Shown: piece after piece, positions 23,640-35,269 of the stretch
Numbering within the stretch: position 1 is the first letter of the stretch
Layout: each line of letters starts with the position of its first letter
Source: Bromus sterilis
Taxonomy: Eukaryota; Streptophyta; Magnoliopsida; Poales; Poaceae
Length of the DNA stretch: 64,000 bases
Reading direction: 5' to 3'
Assembly: GCA_950022295.1 (NCBI GenBank)
Contig: OX465600.1
Span: 202,459,782 to 202,523,781, forward strand
The notes under the pieces: model-generated
Database searches by the model: none
Seen by the model: the letters and a program-made list of their open reading frames with translations, nothing else
Told to the model about the DNA's origin: nothing
Translations under genes and position numbers: made by a program

Positions 23640-24280
23640 GATTGAAGATGTTGGATTACTGGATGGTTTTACTAGAGGATGACCAAGGTTTACTAGGGCC
23701 TACAACAGATATGTCAGAGTAGTAGAGTACCCCAACACGATGGTCAGTGTGGTTATTATGGCTAGAAGACGTCTAAAGTGGGAGGAAGAACTGCAAATTC
23801 ATCAATATAGGTTTCTAGAATAAAACCTACAACAAACTCTATGGAACTGTCGGGCATGCTACCTAGAAATTCTTCTGGAAGGACGACCGAATTGGAGAGA
23901 ATGATTTTGCATATGCATCAGATTATGAAGAAACCTGGAATGACTCGAACAGCATAACGGCTACACCGAGATGAAAAATGAGACAACCTTGGAGAGATTG
24001 GATAGAACTTTCTCAAGAAACTCAACAACACGAAGACTCTGGACAACCACAACAGTCCTACGTCTACAAAGAAGCAATCAACGAGATGTTCTAGTAAGAC
24101 ATAGATGAGCCTAGTCCTATCTTCCCGTAGAAAAGATGAGGGTGAGTCAGAACTCAAATCGATGAGGGTAAGGAGAAAAAAGAAGCCTTACGTTGTTCCC
24201 TTTATACCCAAGTAACTATATAACTATAGAATGCTAGACTCGACTTCGACCAAGGGTTTGATAATCCTACAGACAGTCCT

Positions 24281-24293
24281 GCTCTGATACCAA
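24281..24293 (-). other. Primer-binding site of chromovirus E
   Basis: The minus strand reads TTGGTATCAGAGC directly inside the LTR end at 24297. It is complementary to the 3' end of initiator Met tRNA. Confidence 0.85.
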
Positions 24294-24296
24294 GTC

Positions 24297-27200
24297 TGTC
24301 GGGACCCGGAATATGCGTATGTAATTCCAGTCACAACTCAATCATATGGAGAGCCGAGAGTCGTACCCATTTGTCTAAGCAGACAAGGCCAAGCACATAA
24401 CACTCTCGGAAAGCATCGTACGTGAGGGGCATCCCATCCAGGCCGGATGATCAACTGAGATGGGTCCTCATCGCCCGCTCACAAGTCTAAATGATTATGG
24501 GTGGTGAAATCCCATACTCATAGACAAGTCGCCTCAACCATATTATCGATTGAATTATAACACTTACATAAACAGACTCCAGCCCGATCACTTAGTCGGG
24601 CTCTCGGGCGGGCTCAATAATACAACAAAGTGTGCCACGTGATAGAGTCACGAGCAATCGCATCGCGATGGCCCAAGTTGCGCACATCTAAGGGCCACTT
24701 GGTGTATAAAAGACCGCCGACAAGAACACAACTAAGCTATCAAACCCCACACTAAGACATGCATGTTATAAACATACACGTATCATTCATGTCCAATGTA
24801 AACAGTAGGTACACATTGCATGAACTCTACAAAGTATATCTTTATTGACTTACACATAGAGTACACAAAGATCATATGACTATGATCCATCATTACATCA
24901 AAAAACGGAAGCAAATTAGGTTTGGGTACAGACAAGTTTAACAAATGGATTAGAGAAGCCTTGTTCAACATACATGCCCTTCCACGAGGGACCAGACTGT
25001 TGTCTAGAACTATAATAGCTTAGTCAACGTCGAGCTTCAGGAAGGTGACTCCATCGGGGTTGGGTTCTCATCTAGAACATAGAATAATCAAACGTGAGTA
25101 CAAAGTCGTACTCAGCAAGACTTACATCAGAACTAAACTACTCATGCTCAAGTTTCAAGGTAAAGGAGGGGGGTTCAACATGCAGAAGTGTCAGCTTTGA
25201 CTTGGCTAGTCCTGTACTACGAGTACCAGACTTGAGGTAAGAAGCGTACACGAGTCCACTACCAAGTCTCCAATCAATACACCACTATGGTTACTTCCTC
25301 GACTTCCCCACGAGAAAACACGCCATAGCACTCACGCTTATCTTGCGAGTTTTAGAGTATTCATTAAAGTTGTCTATGATCAAGTAGAGGTCTCCAAGTA
25401 GTCCATAACCGCGGACATGGCTATTCGAATAGTTTATTAACCCTGCGGGCGTGTACATCTTCACACGCGTGTCATCACTTATCGCCTCGTTCTTGTCACC
25501 CTTCAAGTGGGTGTCGGACGTGGATGAAACCAAGGCACTACCCTCACATCACCTTCTCTAATCCAGGAGTTGACTACCTGAGTTTGACACCGCTCGAGAG
25601 TCCGGCCGGTTCAACGAAACGGACTAAGATAATGCAAGGGGCCGAGACGCCACCTCTGTCAGATGGTTTTACTGCCTCACAGGTCGACCCACATATCTAT
25701 ATGATGCAACCTTTTCTTCATTCTTTTTCTATGCACATGCCAAATGGAAATCCCGAATCTAGTGTGACTCCTGGACTGGATCGGGTAAGTAAAGAGGCCA
25801 AACGGGGCTCCCATAAACCCTACATGTGGTCATACTCTTTGTCTTGGATCACAAAACAGGAACTCGGGGCCTAGGGCAGTGTTCAACGAGACAACCCATT
25901 GTGTACTCCTACACAGCCTCTCATCGTTCACCTTTGCTTAGGGTGGATTCACCAACACGTTAACAACAACAACACTGTGAACATTCCATCCCGACTCACA
26001 ATCAAAGTAACCTCATTGTATCACTAAGCAGCAATAAGCAGTAACAGTTGTAGGGGCCACATGCTCAACATTCAACTCCTAGATCTGCTAGGATTGTGGT
26101 TTGCTTAATACGGTGACAAAATGATAGGTCATGCAACGGAATGGGTTCATCTATGCGAAAGAATGTGTCATGGTGATATCCTAAACATGCATAAGCGAGA
26201 TTGAGAGGGAAGTGGGATTCTATAGACATGATCAATGGGGTTTTCTTGCCTTGCTGACGATACACGGGTTTAACGGACTTCTTCTTCTTCGGGGGTGATC
26301 ACCGTCTCGGAAAGTATGTTATCGGAGGCAATCAACAACAAAGGGGGAAACTTCAAAAGTAAATGCACAAGCACATGATATTGTTGTGACGTGAAGTATA
26401 GGGTACTGACTTGTGGCAAATTCAATTTAATTGTAGTATATTGCAAAGAATTTGCAAATTCAAACTTCAAATTCAAATTCAAATTAAGACATATGCACAT
26501 TTGCTACTGTTCACCCATTTTAAAATGGTCAAACATGAAAACAAATTGCATATTCATAATCCTTGCATTTTTCTGATAATTTTTCATATATTATTTGTTT
26601 AATTTGGAGTTAAAATGAATATTCTATGAATTTATGAAGTTTAAAACAATTTTCTATAATTTTATAGATTAAATTTAATCTTTAATTGGATTATTGCATC
26701 AGCAGGGGGTTGACCAGTCAAACTGACTAGGGGGGCCCACCTGTCAATGGCACAGGGGGTTAATCCCCCTTTTAATTAAAAGTTAACTTAGTTTAGGGGG
26801 GCATGGCCCACCTGTCATTGACCCATGGGTCAAATGACCAGGGGTTAGCCCCCCTAATCACCGGCCACGTGGGCTCGCCGGGGTCTGGCCGGCGGCGACC
26901 AAACCGCATGGAAGAGCACGCACGGGATGGAGATTCCGGCGGCTATAAGCAGCGCCAGGGCTACCAAAACGTAGCCCGTGGACGTGCGCGTCTCGGGGAC
27001 TACTCAGGCACCGTTGGAGAGCACGGGAGGGACATCGTCGACGAGGCAAAGCGGCGGCCGTGGCTCAGCTTGCGGCGATGCAGTGCTCCTGTGCACAGGA
27101 GAGGTCGGAGTTAGAGGGGAAAGGAGCACGAGCTCACCCTGATGCGAACAGAGCCGACGGGGAGGCCGGGGGGTGGCTGGTGGCGGCGAAATCGGCGAGG

Positions 27201-28082
27201 GAAGCCTACGGGTTCCGGCGAGGTTGTAGTGACAATTGCGGCGGCTCCAGCTCGATGGGGCTCTCGATCCGGGGCTCGGTGACGAAGTCGACGGTGCTGA
27301 GGAAGAGGGACACGGTCGTGGGAGCTATGGCGCGCGGTGGCCGCGAGTCTCCACAGCAGCGTGCTCCGGTGGGCTCTCTGTAGCCAAGAAATCCGGCGAG
27401 TCTAGGGGGGAAGGGTTCCAACGAGAGAGGGAAATGGCGTGGGGGTCTCTGGCGTGTTACGTGGTGCGTATAGGAGCAAGGAGGAGGCCTAGAAGGCTCG
27501 GTCGTCCCGGCATGCTCGCCACGGCGACGAGCTGCCTGCTCTGGCGCCGGGAAGAAGACGAAGGTGCCCCTGGTGCGCTGGCCCAGGGGTACGCCTAGTT
27601 GGGCCTGCGGCCTGCGGGGTTGGTCTGCTTTGTTTTTTTTCTTCTTCTTCTTCTTTTCTTTTCTGTCTTTCTGTTTTGCCCTAGTAATTAAATACCTAGG
27701 CAATTTATAAGAATGCCCAAAGTATTTATAAAATCCTAAGTAGCAAGTGGAAATCCACTTTTAGGATTTGAGCATTTTTTAAATTCAAAATATTTGAATT
27801 TCAATTCAATTAGGGGTCAACTTTAATTTCCAGAGCACCTTTTGAATTTTAGAAAATTCCATAGGCATGGGAATGAACCCAAACCACTTTTTTAATGATC
27901 AACATCATTTATAGGAATTTTCCAAATGTTCAAATGATTTTTGGAAAAAGATTTTTATCTGGCCATTTAAATTAAATTCTCTAGGGCTTTTCTTTTCCCC
28001 ATTTTTGAATTTCTTTTGAAATTTTCACATGATGCTAAGGGGCACTCAAACCCTAGCACTTACCCAAGTTGGGGTTATGACA
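24297..28082 (-). mobile_element. Chromovirus E, complete 5' LTR (3786 bp)
   Basis: It begins TGTCGGGACCC on the plus strand next to the PBS and ends TTATGACA, so on the minus strand it reads TGTCA to GACA. Its last 490 bp match the 3' LTR remnant and hold the empty MULE site. The GC-rich block (26860-27600) gives overlapping frames on both strands that I do not call genes. A short TTCAAA-rich run lies at about 26459-26486. The block TCCATAACCGCGGACATGG near 25400 recurs in family D. Confidence 0.85.
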
Positions 28083-29171
28083 TCATCCACCTTGAGATAT
28101 CTATCCAGAACATCTTGCTGGTATTAAGTTGCGAGCACCACCCAAAGTGTAAACCCAAAGCAACAGATAACTGCATTAAAAAGCACTTTGTGTAAAGTAA
28201 ACAATCCTTGCAACCGCGGTTACAAGCACCGTTGTTTTCCCCCTTGTGGCAATAGCACATCCCCTAGACTCATGTTCTGTCACTCAAGCTAGTCATCAGG
28301 GGGCATGAACCCACAATCAAGCATAGCGTTCCCTCTTGGAGTCACTACCTACTACTTGTCCAAAGCAATAAACAAAAACGGAGAATATGCAAGAAATACT
28401 CAAGAACATAAATATAAAGGATAAGAACCAAATATATTACTCGATCATAAACTGAATATAGTCTCATAACCCATCGGATCCCAGCAAACTCAGCATAGCA
28501 ACAGCAGAAAATTACATATGTGCCTCGATCATGTAGGGAAGCTCACGAGGTCTAATCCATGGGAGGAGAACATCACATAGCTACTGATCACGGACCCATG
28601 GTCCAAGTGAGACTACTCATGGATCATCCGGGAGGCGTCCATGGTGGAGGAGAGGCTCCCGGAGGTCAATCCTCCCTCCGGCAGGGTGCAGGGAAGAGGT
28701 CTGTTGGCGCTCCCAATCTTGGAAGTGCGGCGGCGGCGTAACAGAGGCGAGATCGCGAAAAGGGTTTCTGTCTTCGAAGGTTTCGCGTTACGGAAAATAT
28801 ATAGGCGGAAGGGGGGAGCCAAGGGGCCACCAGGGGTCCAGGCGCCCGCTGGCGCGGCTCCACCCTAGGGCGCGTCGGGAGGGCTCCTAGGGACCTGGTT
28901 GGTCCCCTCCGGCCCCTCCTGTGTGTTTCCAGAATCTTCCGGTACGCTGATTTTTTATCTGATTTTTCCTGAATTTTTGGGGCACTTTTAATATGTGGGA
29001 AACCTGAAATAGAAAAACAGCGGAAAATAAGAACTGGCACTGTGGTGCACTGAGTTAATAAGTTAGTCCAAATATGATCAAAAGTGTATGAAAGTGTATC
29101 TAGATCATAGCAATATCACACAAAACATGCATGGAGCAAGCAGAAATTATAGATACGTTTGGGACGTATCA
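28083..29171 (-). mobile_element. Family A LTR, copy A2 (solo or truncated)
   Basis: Similar to A1 (9636-10671) from about 28136. The right edge reads TGATACGTCCCAAACGTATC on the minus strand. The bases beyond it (29172 onward) are not a polypurine tract, so this is the outer edge of an element or a solo LTR. A TATATA box is at about 28796. It contains the near-palindrome CTTGCAACCGCGGTTACAAG near 28206. The left end is unclear because it adjoins the E LTR. Confidence 0.6.
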
Positions 29172-29193
29172 ACAATCTCAATTTGATTACAAC

Positions 29194-31985
29194 CTAAAGT
29201 GTAATGATCGTATCGAGATCTGTAGATCTTGTTGTGGAACTCGTTGCCATCGCATCAGCAAGATACTTGCAGTCCTTCATGGTGTGCGTCTCATCAGTGC
29301 AATATGAGCACTGAGCCTTCTTTCTCTTTGCCGATGCAGCTTTCTTTTGTTTTGCTTCATCCTTCTTGCTTATCTTTTTCAGTTCATCTTCCCGCAACTC
29401 AATTAGTGGATTCTTCCTCTTTTCTTTTTCCTTTGGACGACCTTTCTTTGCTGATTTTGGTGGGTTCCGCAATCCCTCGGGCACCGAACCTTGCTGCTCT
29501 TCATGTGCTCCCGCAGCTTGAGCTTGTTCATTTGTCCCCTGACCTTGCACTCCTTCAGATGCTGCCACCCCATCCCCCGCTCTTGTTTTCATCGCAGCAA
29601 CCCCAACTTTTCCCTGATCAATTAAGCAAGACACAAATTCATAAGCCTCGTCGCTAAAGCACGCATCAGAAGCAAGGTCCCCAAACTTCCTGCAGAGCGA
29701 GTTGAACTTGAGGGTGTTAGTTGTGGGGACTCCAAAATGCATAGCTCTGTGCCCAGCGCCAGGATCAGGTGCACTGTCTGTTGCTTTCTAGGAACATCTT
29801 TCAAGCATGTAACGTACAGGTATTGATTGCACATTCATATGCACCATGGCACAGATGATATGCGAGCAGATCACCCCACACATCGCAAACATGTTATAGC
29901 TGCACGTGTAGCTATCATCCTCACAGACCACGCGCACAAGGTACTTTTTTGGGTCCACGCCATCATTTGCAACAAGACGAAACCAATGAACATTTTCTTG
30001 TAGTTGATATTGCAGACCAAAGCTTGTTGCTTTAGCCAGAAGCTTTTGAAATTTGGAGAACACCTCTCTTGTATAGAATTTTGCAGCTTGTTTCTCAATG
30101 TTGTAACTGTAAAAATAAAAGCTTCAACCATTAAGTATTTTTGCTACATCTGTTTCTTATAATGTTGCTACCAAACTGAAGGGAAAATCCTGAAAAAAAA
30201 TCAAAAATGTTGCTATGATTAGACTTACTTTCCCCACAACAGAGGCCTTGTTACTTCATCGATGAATCCAGCATTGTCCTCTCTTTCCGGCGTCAATTCC
30301 TGGCATAGCTCAAATTGTTGCACAAACGTCCAGACCGAGTCCCCGGGATGATTCAAAGTTTTGAAGTACGAATTCAAACCCTCAGAACGCCCTGTTGTGC
30401 CTGTGAATGGGAAGAATTTCTCTCTGAAGTACACCGGTGCCCACGTTTTCCTGCTTCGCCACATGTTTTTTAGGTGTTTCTTGTCAGCCACACCAAATGA
30501 TTCTAGCATTTGTTGCAATCTTGTCTCCAACTCCTCAATCGTATCCGAGTTGTTGATGCAAGAGAAGAATGCTTCGGCAAAAGGCTCATCCTTACCCAAC
30601 ATCTTCCCTAGTTTTGTTCTTGCTACACGAAAGACATGTCACTTGCAACATATGTGTGTTGAGTTTGGGAACACTATAGAGATGGTTGTATCCATTGCTT
30701 TGTCTTGATCAGTCATTATGTTCAACGGGTGCTCGTTATTCATAGCCAACATCCACTGCTCAAAGACCCATTTGAACGTTTCAATTGTCTCATCAGGCAA
30801 CAAAGCACAACCCAAACAGACCGTGTGCGTGTGGTTGTTAATCCCAACTATCGGCGCAAATGGAAAGTTGTAACGGTTTGTTCAGAAGGTGGTGTCAAAA
30901 AACACGCAATCTTTGTACTTAGGATACAACGCCCTTGTTCTTCCATCAACCCAAAAAAGTGCCCTAACAGCTCCATCTTCTTCCATCTTTGCAAAGAAAA
31001 AATTTGGGTTCTCCAATTGCCTTCTTTTAAAATACTCAATGGTCAGCTCCAAGTCACGCTCCGACAAGCCCTTTCGCAACTTTGCCCTTGCATTCTTCAC
31101 ATCTCTTTTTACATACGGCAAGCCTCTCTAGTCACAACAGCGTGCATCTCCAAGCAATCCCATCACGTTTGTTGTTGATATGTTGCGATAGTGTAGCGAA
31201 GTGATGTACTGCATGTCTGCCTCCGGGATCTTCCTATGAGACCTATAGTATCTTCTACGCACTCTTTGCAACATTGGCGGATGCGTGTGCTCAGCTTTGA
31301 AAACAGTCACAACCCATCTTTCACCTCGAAGGCTAACTCCCATGTTTGTCTTGCAATCATGTCGTTGCAATCTGTTTTTTTGCCTCTTGTCTCCCACATC
31401 CATAAAAATGCTAGCCTGTTTGCTTGACGACTTTCGGATACTTGCATGGATCATTTTCGCATCGTCATTCTCATTTGTCACAACACCATCAGAAATTTTG
31501 CCACCACTATTCTTTGATGCAGTTTTACGGGGATGTACGCACTAAAAAACTCTCTTTATCAGGACCTTCTCTGAGTCATTTTTACTGGGGTCTTTTCTCT
31601 CCATCAGGACCTTCTCTGAAGCATTTTTACTAGGGTCTTTTTTCCTGTTGTACCTTGACGTAACAATTCGGGTGCCAAAACGCATCTTCATTGCATAATC
31701 ATTGTACACTCTGCGCGCTTCTTCAACATTGTCAAATAGCATTCCAACAAAAGGCACTATCGGTTGTGATGATACATATTCATCAGGTTCAGCATCTAGT
31801 GCAACAATATTTTTCGGGCTATTGTTGTGGGCATCATTGCTATCTCCACTAACAAAGTTGTGCTGCATATTGTCTTCAATATCCGTATCCAAGGGCTCAT
31901 TCAGGTCAAAATCGACATTCTCTTCTTGCACAACAGCAGCATCGACATCGTCATCCAAGAAAATAGATGGCTCGGGGGCATGATT
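29194..31985 (-). pseudogene. FAR1/FHY3-like MULE-derived transposase pseudogene
   Basis: One frame runs from a TTGCAG splice acceptor (exon start 31985) through a FAR1 DNA-binding domain (VGMLFDNVEEARRVYNDY; CKTNMGVSLRGERWVV; EHTHPP). It continues through a MULE DDE core (Asp in FFDTTF, Asp in MTDQDKAM, Glu in RSEGLNSYF) to an intron donor near 30231. A second exon from about 30106 holds a SWIM-like segment, in which CSYNMF replaces the expected CxC, and ends with a CSYCTDETHTMKDC zinc knuckle at 29194. In-frame stops occur at 31542, 31128, just before 30882, near 30636 (a Trp position, CKWH in relatives) and 29788. All lie in one phase, with no frameshift. A 45-bp segment is tandemly duplicated near 31552-31660. 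Functional relatives are transposases or light-signalling transcription factors. This copy is disabled. Confidence 0.85.
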
Positions 31986-32321
31986 CTGCAACAAAGATGA
32001 GCAGCAAAGATTCTTCATAAATCTGGTTGGACCCCATCAGAAAAGTGGATGCAACATATGAAAAACATAATTCATTTCATATTACATAATTTCATCAAAC
32101 AAGTTTTTTTGGTTTGTTTCATAAGAAAAAACATACAATAAAGATTGATTGCAACATATCAAAAGGAATCGATGATGTAGCTTTTATTCATCCCAAAAAT
32201 TCATATCAACTGTTTCATAAGCAACAATTCTGTAGGTTTGCAACAACAAAAATCATGAAGCGGTTATTTACTAACAACTCCCAAAAATCATGTTAAAAAG
32301 AGGTTGCAACAACAAAAATCA

Positions 32322-32555
32322 TTATCTAGGTTTCCTATGAACTGGAATACTCATCAAATCAAATTCATCCCGGCCAAATCGTGTTTCCTGCACAAAGATT
32401 ACCACCGGGTTCCTGAGGCGCTGCAGCACGGATCCACCACCGGGAGCGCCCCCTGGAGCCCCATAGACGCGACCGTCACCGGCGGAGCTTTCCCCTGCAC
32501 CAGAGCTCGACCCCAGATTCATGGAACTAGGAATATTCCCACGGATGTAAGCCAT
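32322..32555 (-). pseudogene. Probable 5' exon of the FAR1-like pseudogene
   Basis: A minus-strand frame begins MAYIRGNIPSSMNLGSSSG and ends at 32322, about 340 bp upstream of the main exon's splice acceptor. The Gly/Ser-rich start followed by VIFVQETRFGRDEFDL resembles low-complexity leaders of transposase-type FAR1 genes. The splice connection is not established, and the open frame extends upstream to 32768. AT-rich DNA at 31990-32320 looks like an intron. Confidence 0.4.
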
Positions 32556-32769
32556 ACTCCCTCGAAGCAAATTCGTGAAAAAGGGCGGGGTGAGGGAAGC
32601 CAAGCCTCGAGCTGAGCCGGCCCCGACGAAGCGGATCCGGACGCCGCAGGGCCAACAGATGCGCGGGGGTGGGGATTCGCCGTGCTTAGGGGCGAGGTCG
32701 ATAGAACAAAACGGACAAGAATGTACAGAGAAACCAACGAGCTGATCTGGCGGTCGAAAATCATTCAAT

Positions 32770-32794
32770 CGGACGGTCCCGTTTTGACCGTCCG
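32770..32794. repeat. Short perfect hairpin upstream of the FAR1-like pseudogene
   Basis: CGGACGGTC (32770-32778) and GACCGTCCG (32786-32794) are perfect inverted repeats with a 7-base loop. It may be part of the terminal region of the MULE carrying the transposase; no partner was found on the other side. Confidence 0.4.
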
Positions 32795-32898
32795 AGCTGG
32801 AGCGCCGGTCTATTGTAATTCACATTTTTCATCCGAAAACTATATTTTCGTTTAGTATTCATTTTAAGTGCACAAAAACTAGTATTTTTTGTCATATT

Positions 32899-33104
32899 TG
32901 TTAGGATTTAACTAATTCTCTTAATTAAAGGGATAATCCTCCCTATGTAATATCTCGTATGGTTGTGTTGGCAACCATCGCGACTCTTCCTCACACCCCT
33001 GCGAACAGACACATCTCTTCGTTCGCGTCTGTTCCCTTGTATATATACTGTGATCATCAATGAAATAACATAGAGTCGATTTATTTTGCTTTCTACTCGC
33101 AATA
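32899..33104 (+). mobile_element. C1 5' LTR (206 bp)
   Basis: Short copia LTR with a TATATATA box near 33040. It is near-identical to 39402-39630 apart from a 23-bp tandem duplication present only in the 3' copy. Confidence 0.9.
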
Positions 33105-33411
33105 CGTTATCAGCACGCTCGAACCAGCGACTCACACCTGCGCCAGACCACGGCCTTCGCGTCGTCCGGCCGCGCCGGCTGCCCCGACTGCCTGGCCTCG
33201 GCGCCCGGCACCCCGTGCTCGCCGGCTCGGCCTCAGCGCCCTTCACCCCGCGCTCTGCCTCTGCGCCGCTCGGCCGCCGGCCGTCCGCAGCCCGCCCGGC
33301 TGTGGACGCGCAGGGCCTCGTACCGGCCACGCCGGCTGCCCATGTCTTCGGCCACGCCGGTGGTGGTGGTGGTGCTCTGCGAAGCCCACGCCGGTCTTCG
33401 CGGCGTCGTCT

Positions 33412-33783
33412 TCAGCGGAAGCGGCGTCGAGTGCGCACGGTCTGCCGCGTCCACGGCGCCGGCGGCGGTTGGCACCCTTGGCTCCGGCTCCTGGCGCTCC
33501 TGAGGCGGCTGCACCGCCGCAGCCGGAGCCCTCCTTGACGGCGGTCCCCGCCCGCCGCCCCAGCCCCCGCCGCGCTGCCTGCCCCGCCAGACAGCAGGTA
33601 TGCGAGCACCTCCTGCTCCTCGGCCGTGAGCGCCGCCACGAGCGACAGCAGCATCGCCGGCCCTCGCCCTTGTAGCCCGGACGCCGGCCTTGGCCATGGG
33701 TGCCCGTCGGACGTGCCTCGCGCCGCGCTTGTGTGCGGCCATGGCCATTGCTCCTGGCGGTGTGCGTACGGGAGAAATCCCAA
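33412..33783 (-). other. GC-rich antisense frame in C1 leader, possible captured gene fragment
   Basis: The 640-bp leader between the PBS and the AT-rich part is strongly GC-rich. The minus-strand frame contains MLLSLVAALTAEEQEVLAYL, which reads like a genuine plant protein segment (a LSPEEREVLAYL-like motif occurs in uncharacterised plant proteins). Flanking residues are low-complexity Arg/Gly/Ala. Retroelement leaders can capture host transcripts. It may equally be a chance frame, and no known domain is complete. Confidence 0.3.
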
Positions 33784-34630
33784 ACAGGAACCGCTCCTAT
33801 GAAAGAGATAGAACCTTATCTATTTGCAAGTTTTGCATGCTAGCCCTTGCGGCTTTACCTATTTTTGAAATAGGCCAAAACTTGTGTTAATTATGATTTT
33901 ACGGTTTAATTTAGCAGTGATTTTATTCCTGTTTTAGACCGTTAAATCTGATACATATATTTCAGTACCGTTTTCTGTTGAATATCAATGTATTCTAGAT
34001 TCTAAATTGATTTTATATTTCCACGTTTGACACGTGATGAAATTAATTGCATCCATTTGCAACTGAGAATTTTAATCTCTTGCAAAGATAAATTATGTAC
34101 TTTTACAGTACTATTTCCCCGTTGAGTACACAGTATTCCGGTGACGTATCTAATTTCATGTTAAACACATGTCAAAATTATACGTCTATTTGCAATTGAG
34201 TTTTTCAATTTCTTGCAAATACAAATGCAAAATTCTATGTGAGTTCTTCAAATTGATGCTTCGGATCACAAGGTAGTTATATATGGATCTACTGCCTATG
34301 CAGATTATCGATGACTACTGATAAAGCCTACATTTTGTCGTCTCGACATTATGATTGCTTTACAAAGTGCTCTCCCACACATTTTACTAATTCATGACAT
34401 AAGGCATTAGGAGTGAGTATCTACTGATTTCATCAGATTATACTTCCTAGTGCTCTGAGATCAACTTCATTTTGGAGATTATTTTCAAGGTGTCATCCTT
34501 AGCAATTTGAGATTCACACTAATAATTTCAAGTCAGATTCTTGGAATTTATAAATTTTGCAACATCAAGATGTATTTATATTACACACTCTGTAATATAA
34601 ATAAATTATCGGTTTTTCATCGGAGATGAT

Positions 34631-34879
34631 ATGTTCTATGTGTTTACCACATTGCCATTTTTCATGAACATGTCTTAGCGGTCGAGATTTATTTCTCCCG
34701 CACAACATATGCTATGTTCTATGTGTTTACCACATTGCCATTTTTCATGAACATGTCTTAGCGGTCGAGATTTATTTCTCCCGCACAACATATGCTATGT
34801 TCTATGTGTTTACCACATTTCTTATGAACATGTCATTTACGGTCAAGATTGATTTCTCCCGCACAAAAGACTTGCAAAT
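34631..34879 (+). repeat. 83-bp tandem repeat in C1 leader (about 3 units)
   Basis: Units start ATGTTCTATGTGTTTACCAC at 34631, 34714 and 34797. The first two are essentially identical; the third is diverged and shorter. C2 has only one matching unit near 41230, so the expansion is specific to C1. Confidence 0.85.
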
Positions 34880-35269
34880 TTTGATAATTACATCTCCCTC
34901 TTTATATTAGGAAAACACTAGGTAATGAGTTCGATCTACTGCCCATGTGCAGACTATCACTCTTACGTAGAGGCCTACGTTTTGTCAATCTCGACAAACG
35001 ATTACCTCCAACATGTTTTTCTTTATATTTAAATTGTGACATACACAAGGTAATAGAACCATGCGCATCTACTGACATTGTCAGATTATGTAGCCTATTA
35101 CTATAAGATCTAGATGATCTTCAACGTGTAATGTTTCCACAATTGAGGTTGAGCATTTTCAAGTTATACACTTGAGTCAAATTTTTGCATTCTTATTACA
35201 AAACCATGATGGTTTTTAATTTACTTCTGGTAAATTAATTATCTCTGGTTTTCCCCTATAAGTTATCTA

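Larger units (their letters stand above)
20762..24296 (-). mobile_element. Internal region of chromovirus E (Ty3/gypsy), gag and protease deleted
   Basis: Only 3.5 kb separates the LTRs. Reverse transcriptase, RNase H, integrase and a chromodomain-like tail are present as broken frames. The space between the PBS and the RT start (23640-24280) is only about 650 bp and shows no gag, zinc knuckle or protease, which indicates an internal deletion. Confidence 0.85.

Noticed and set aside
26803..27703. ORFs of 103-165 aa in the E LTR
   Set aside because: Same reasoning; the region is LTR by comparison with its sister copy and by its boundaries.
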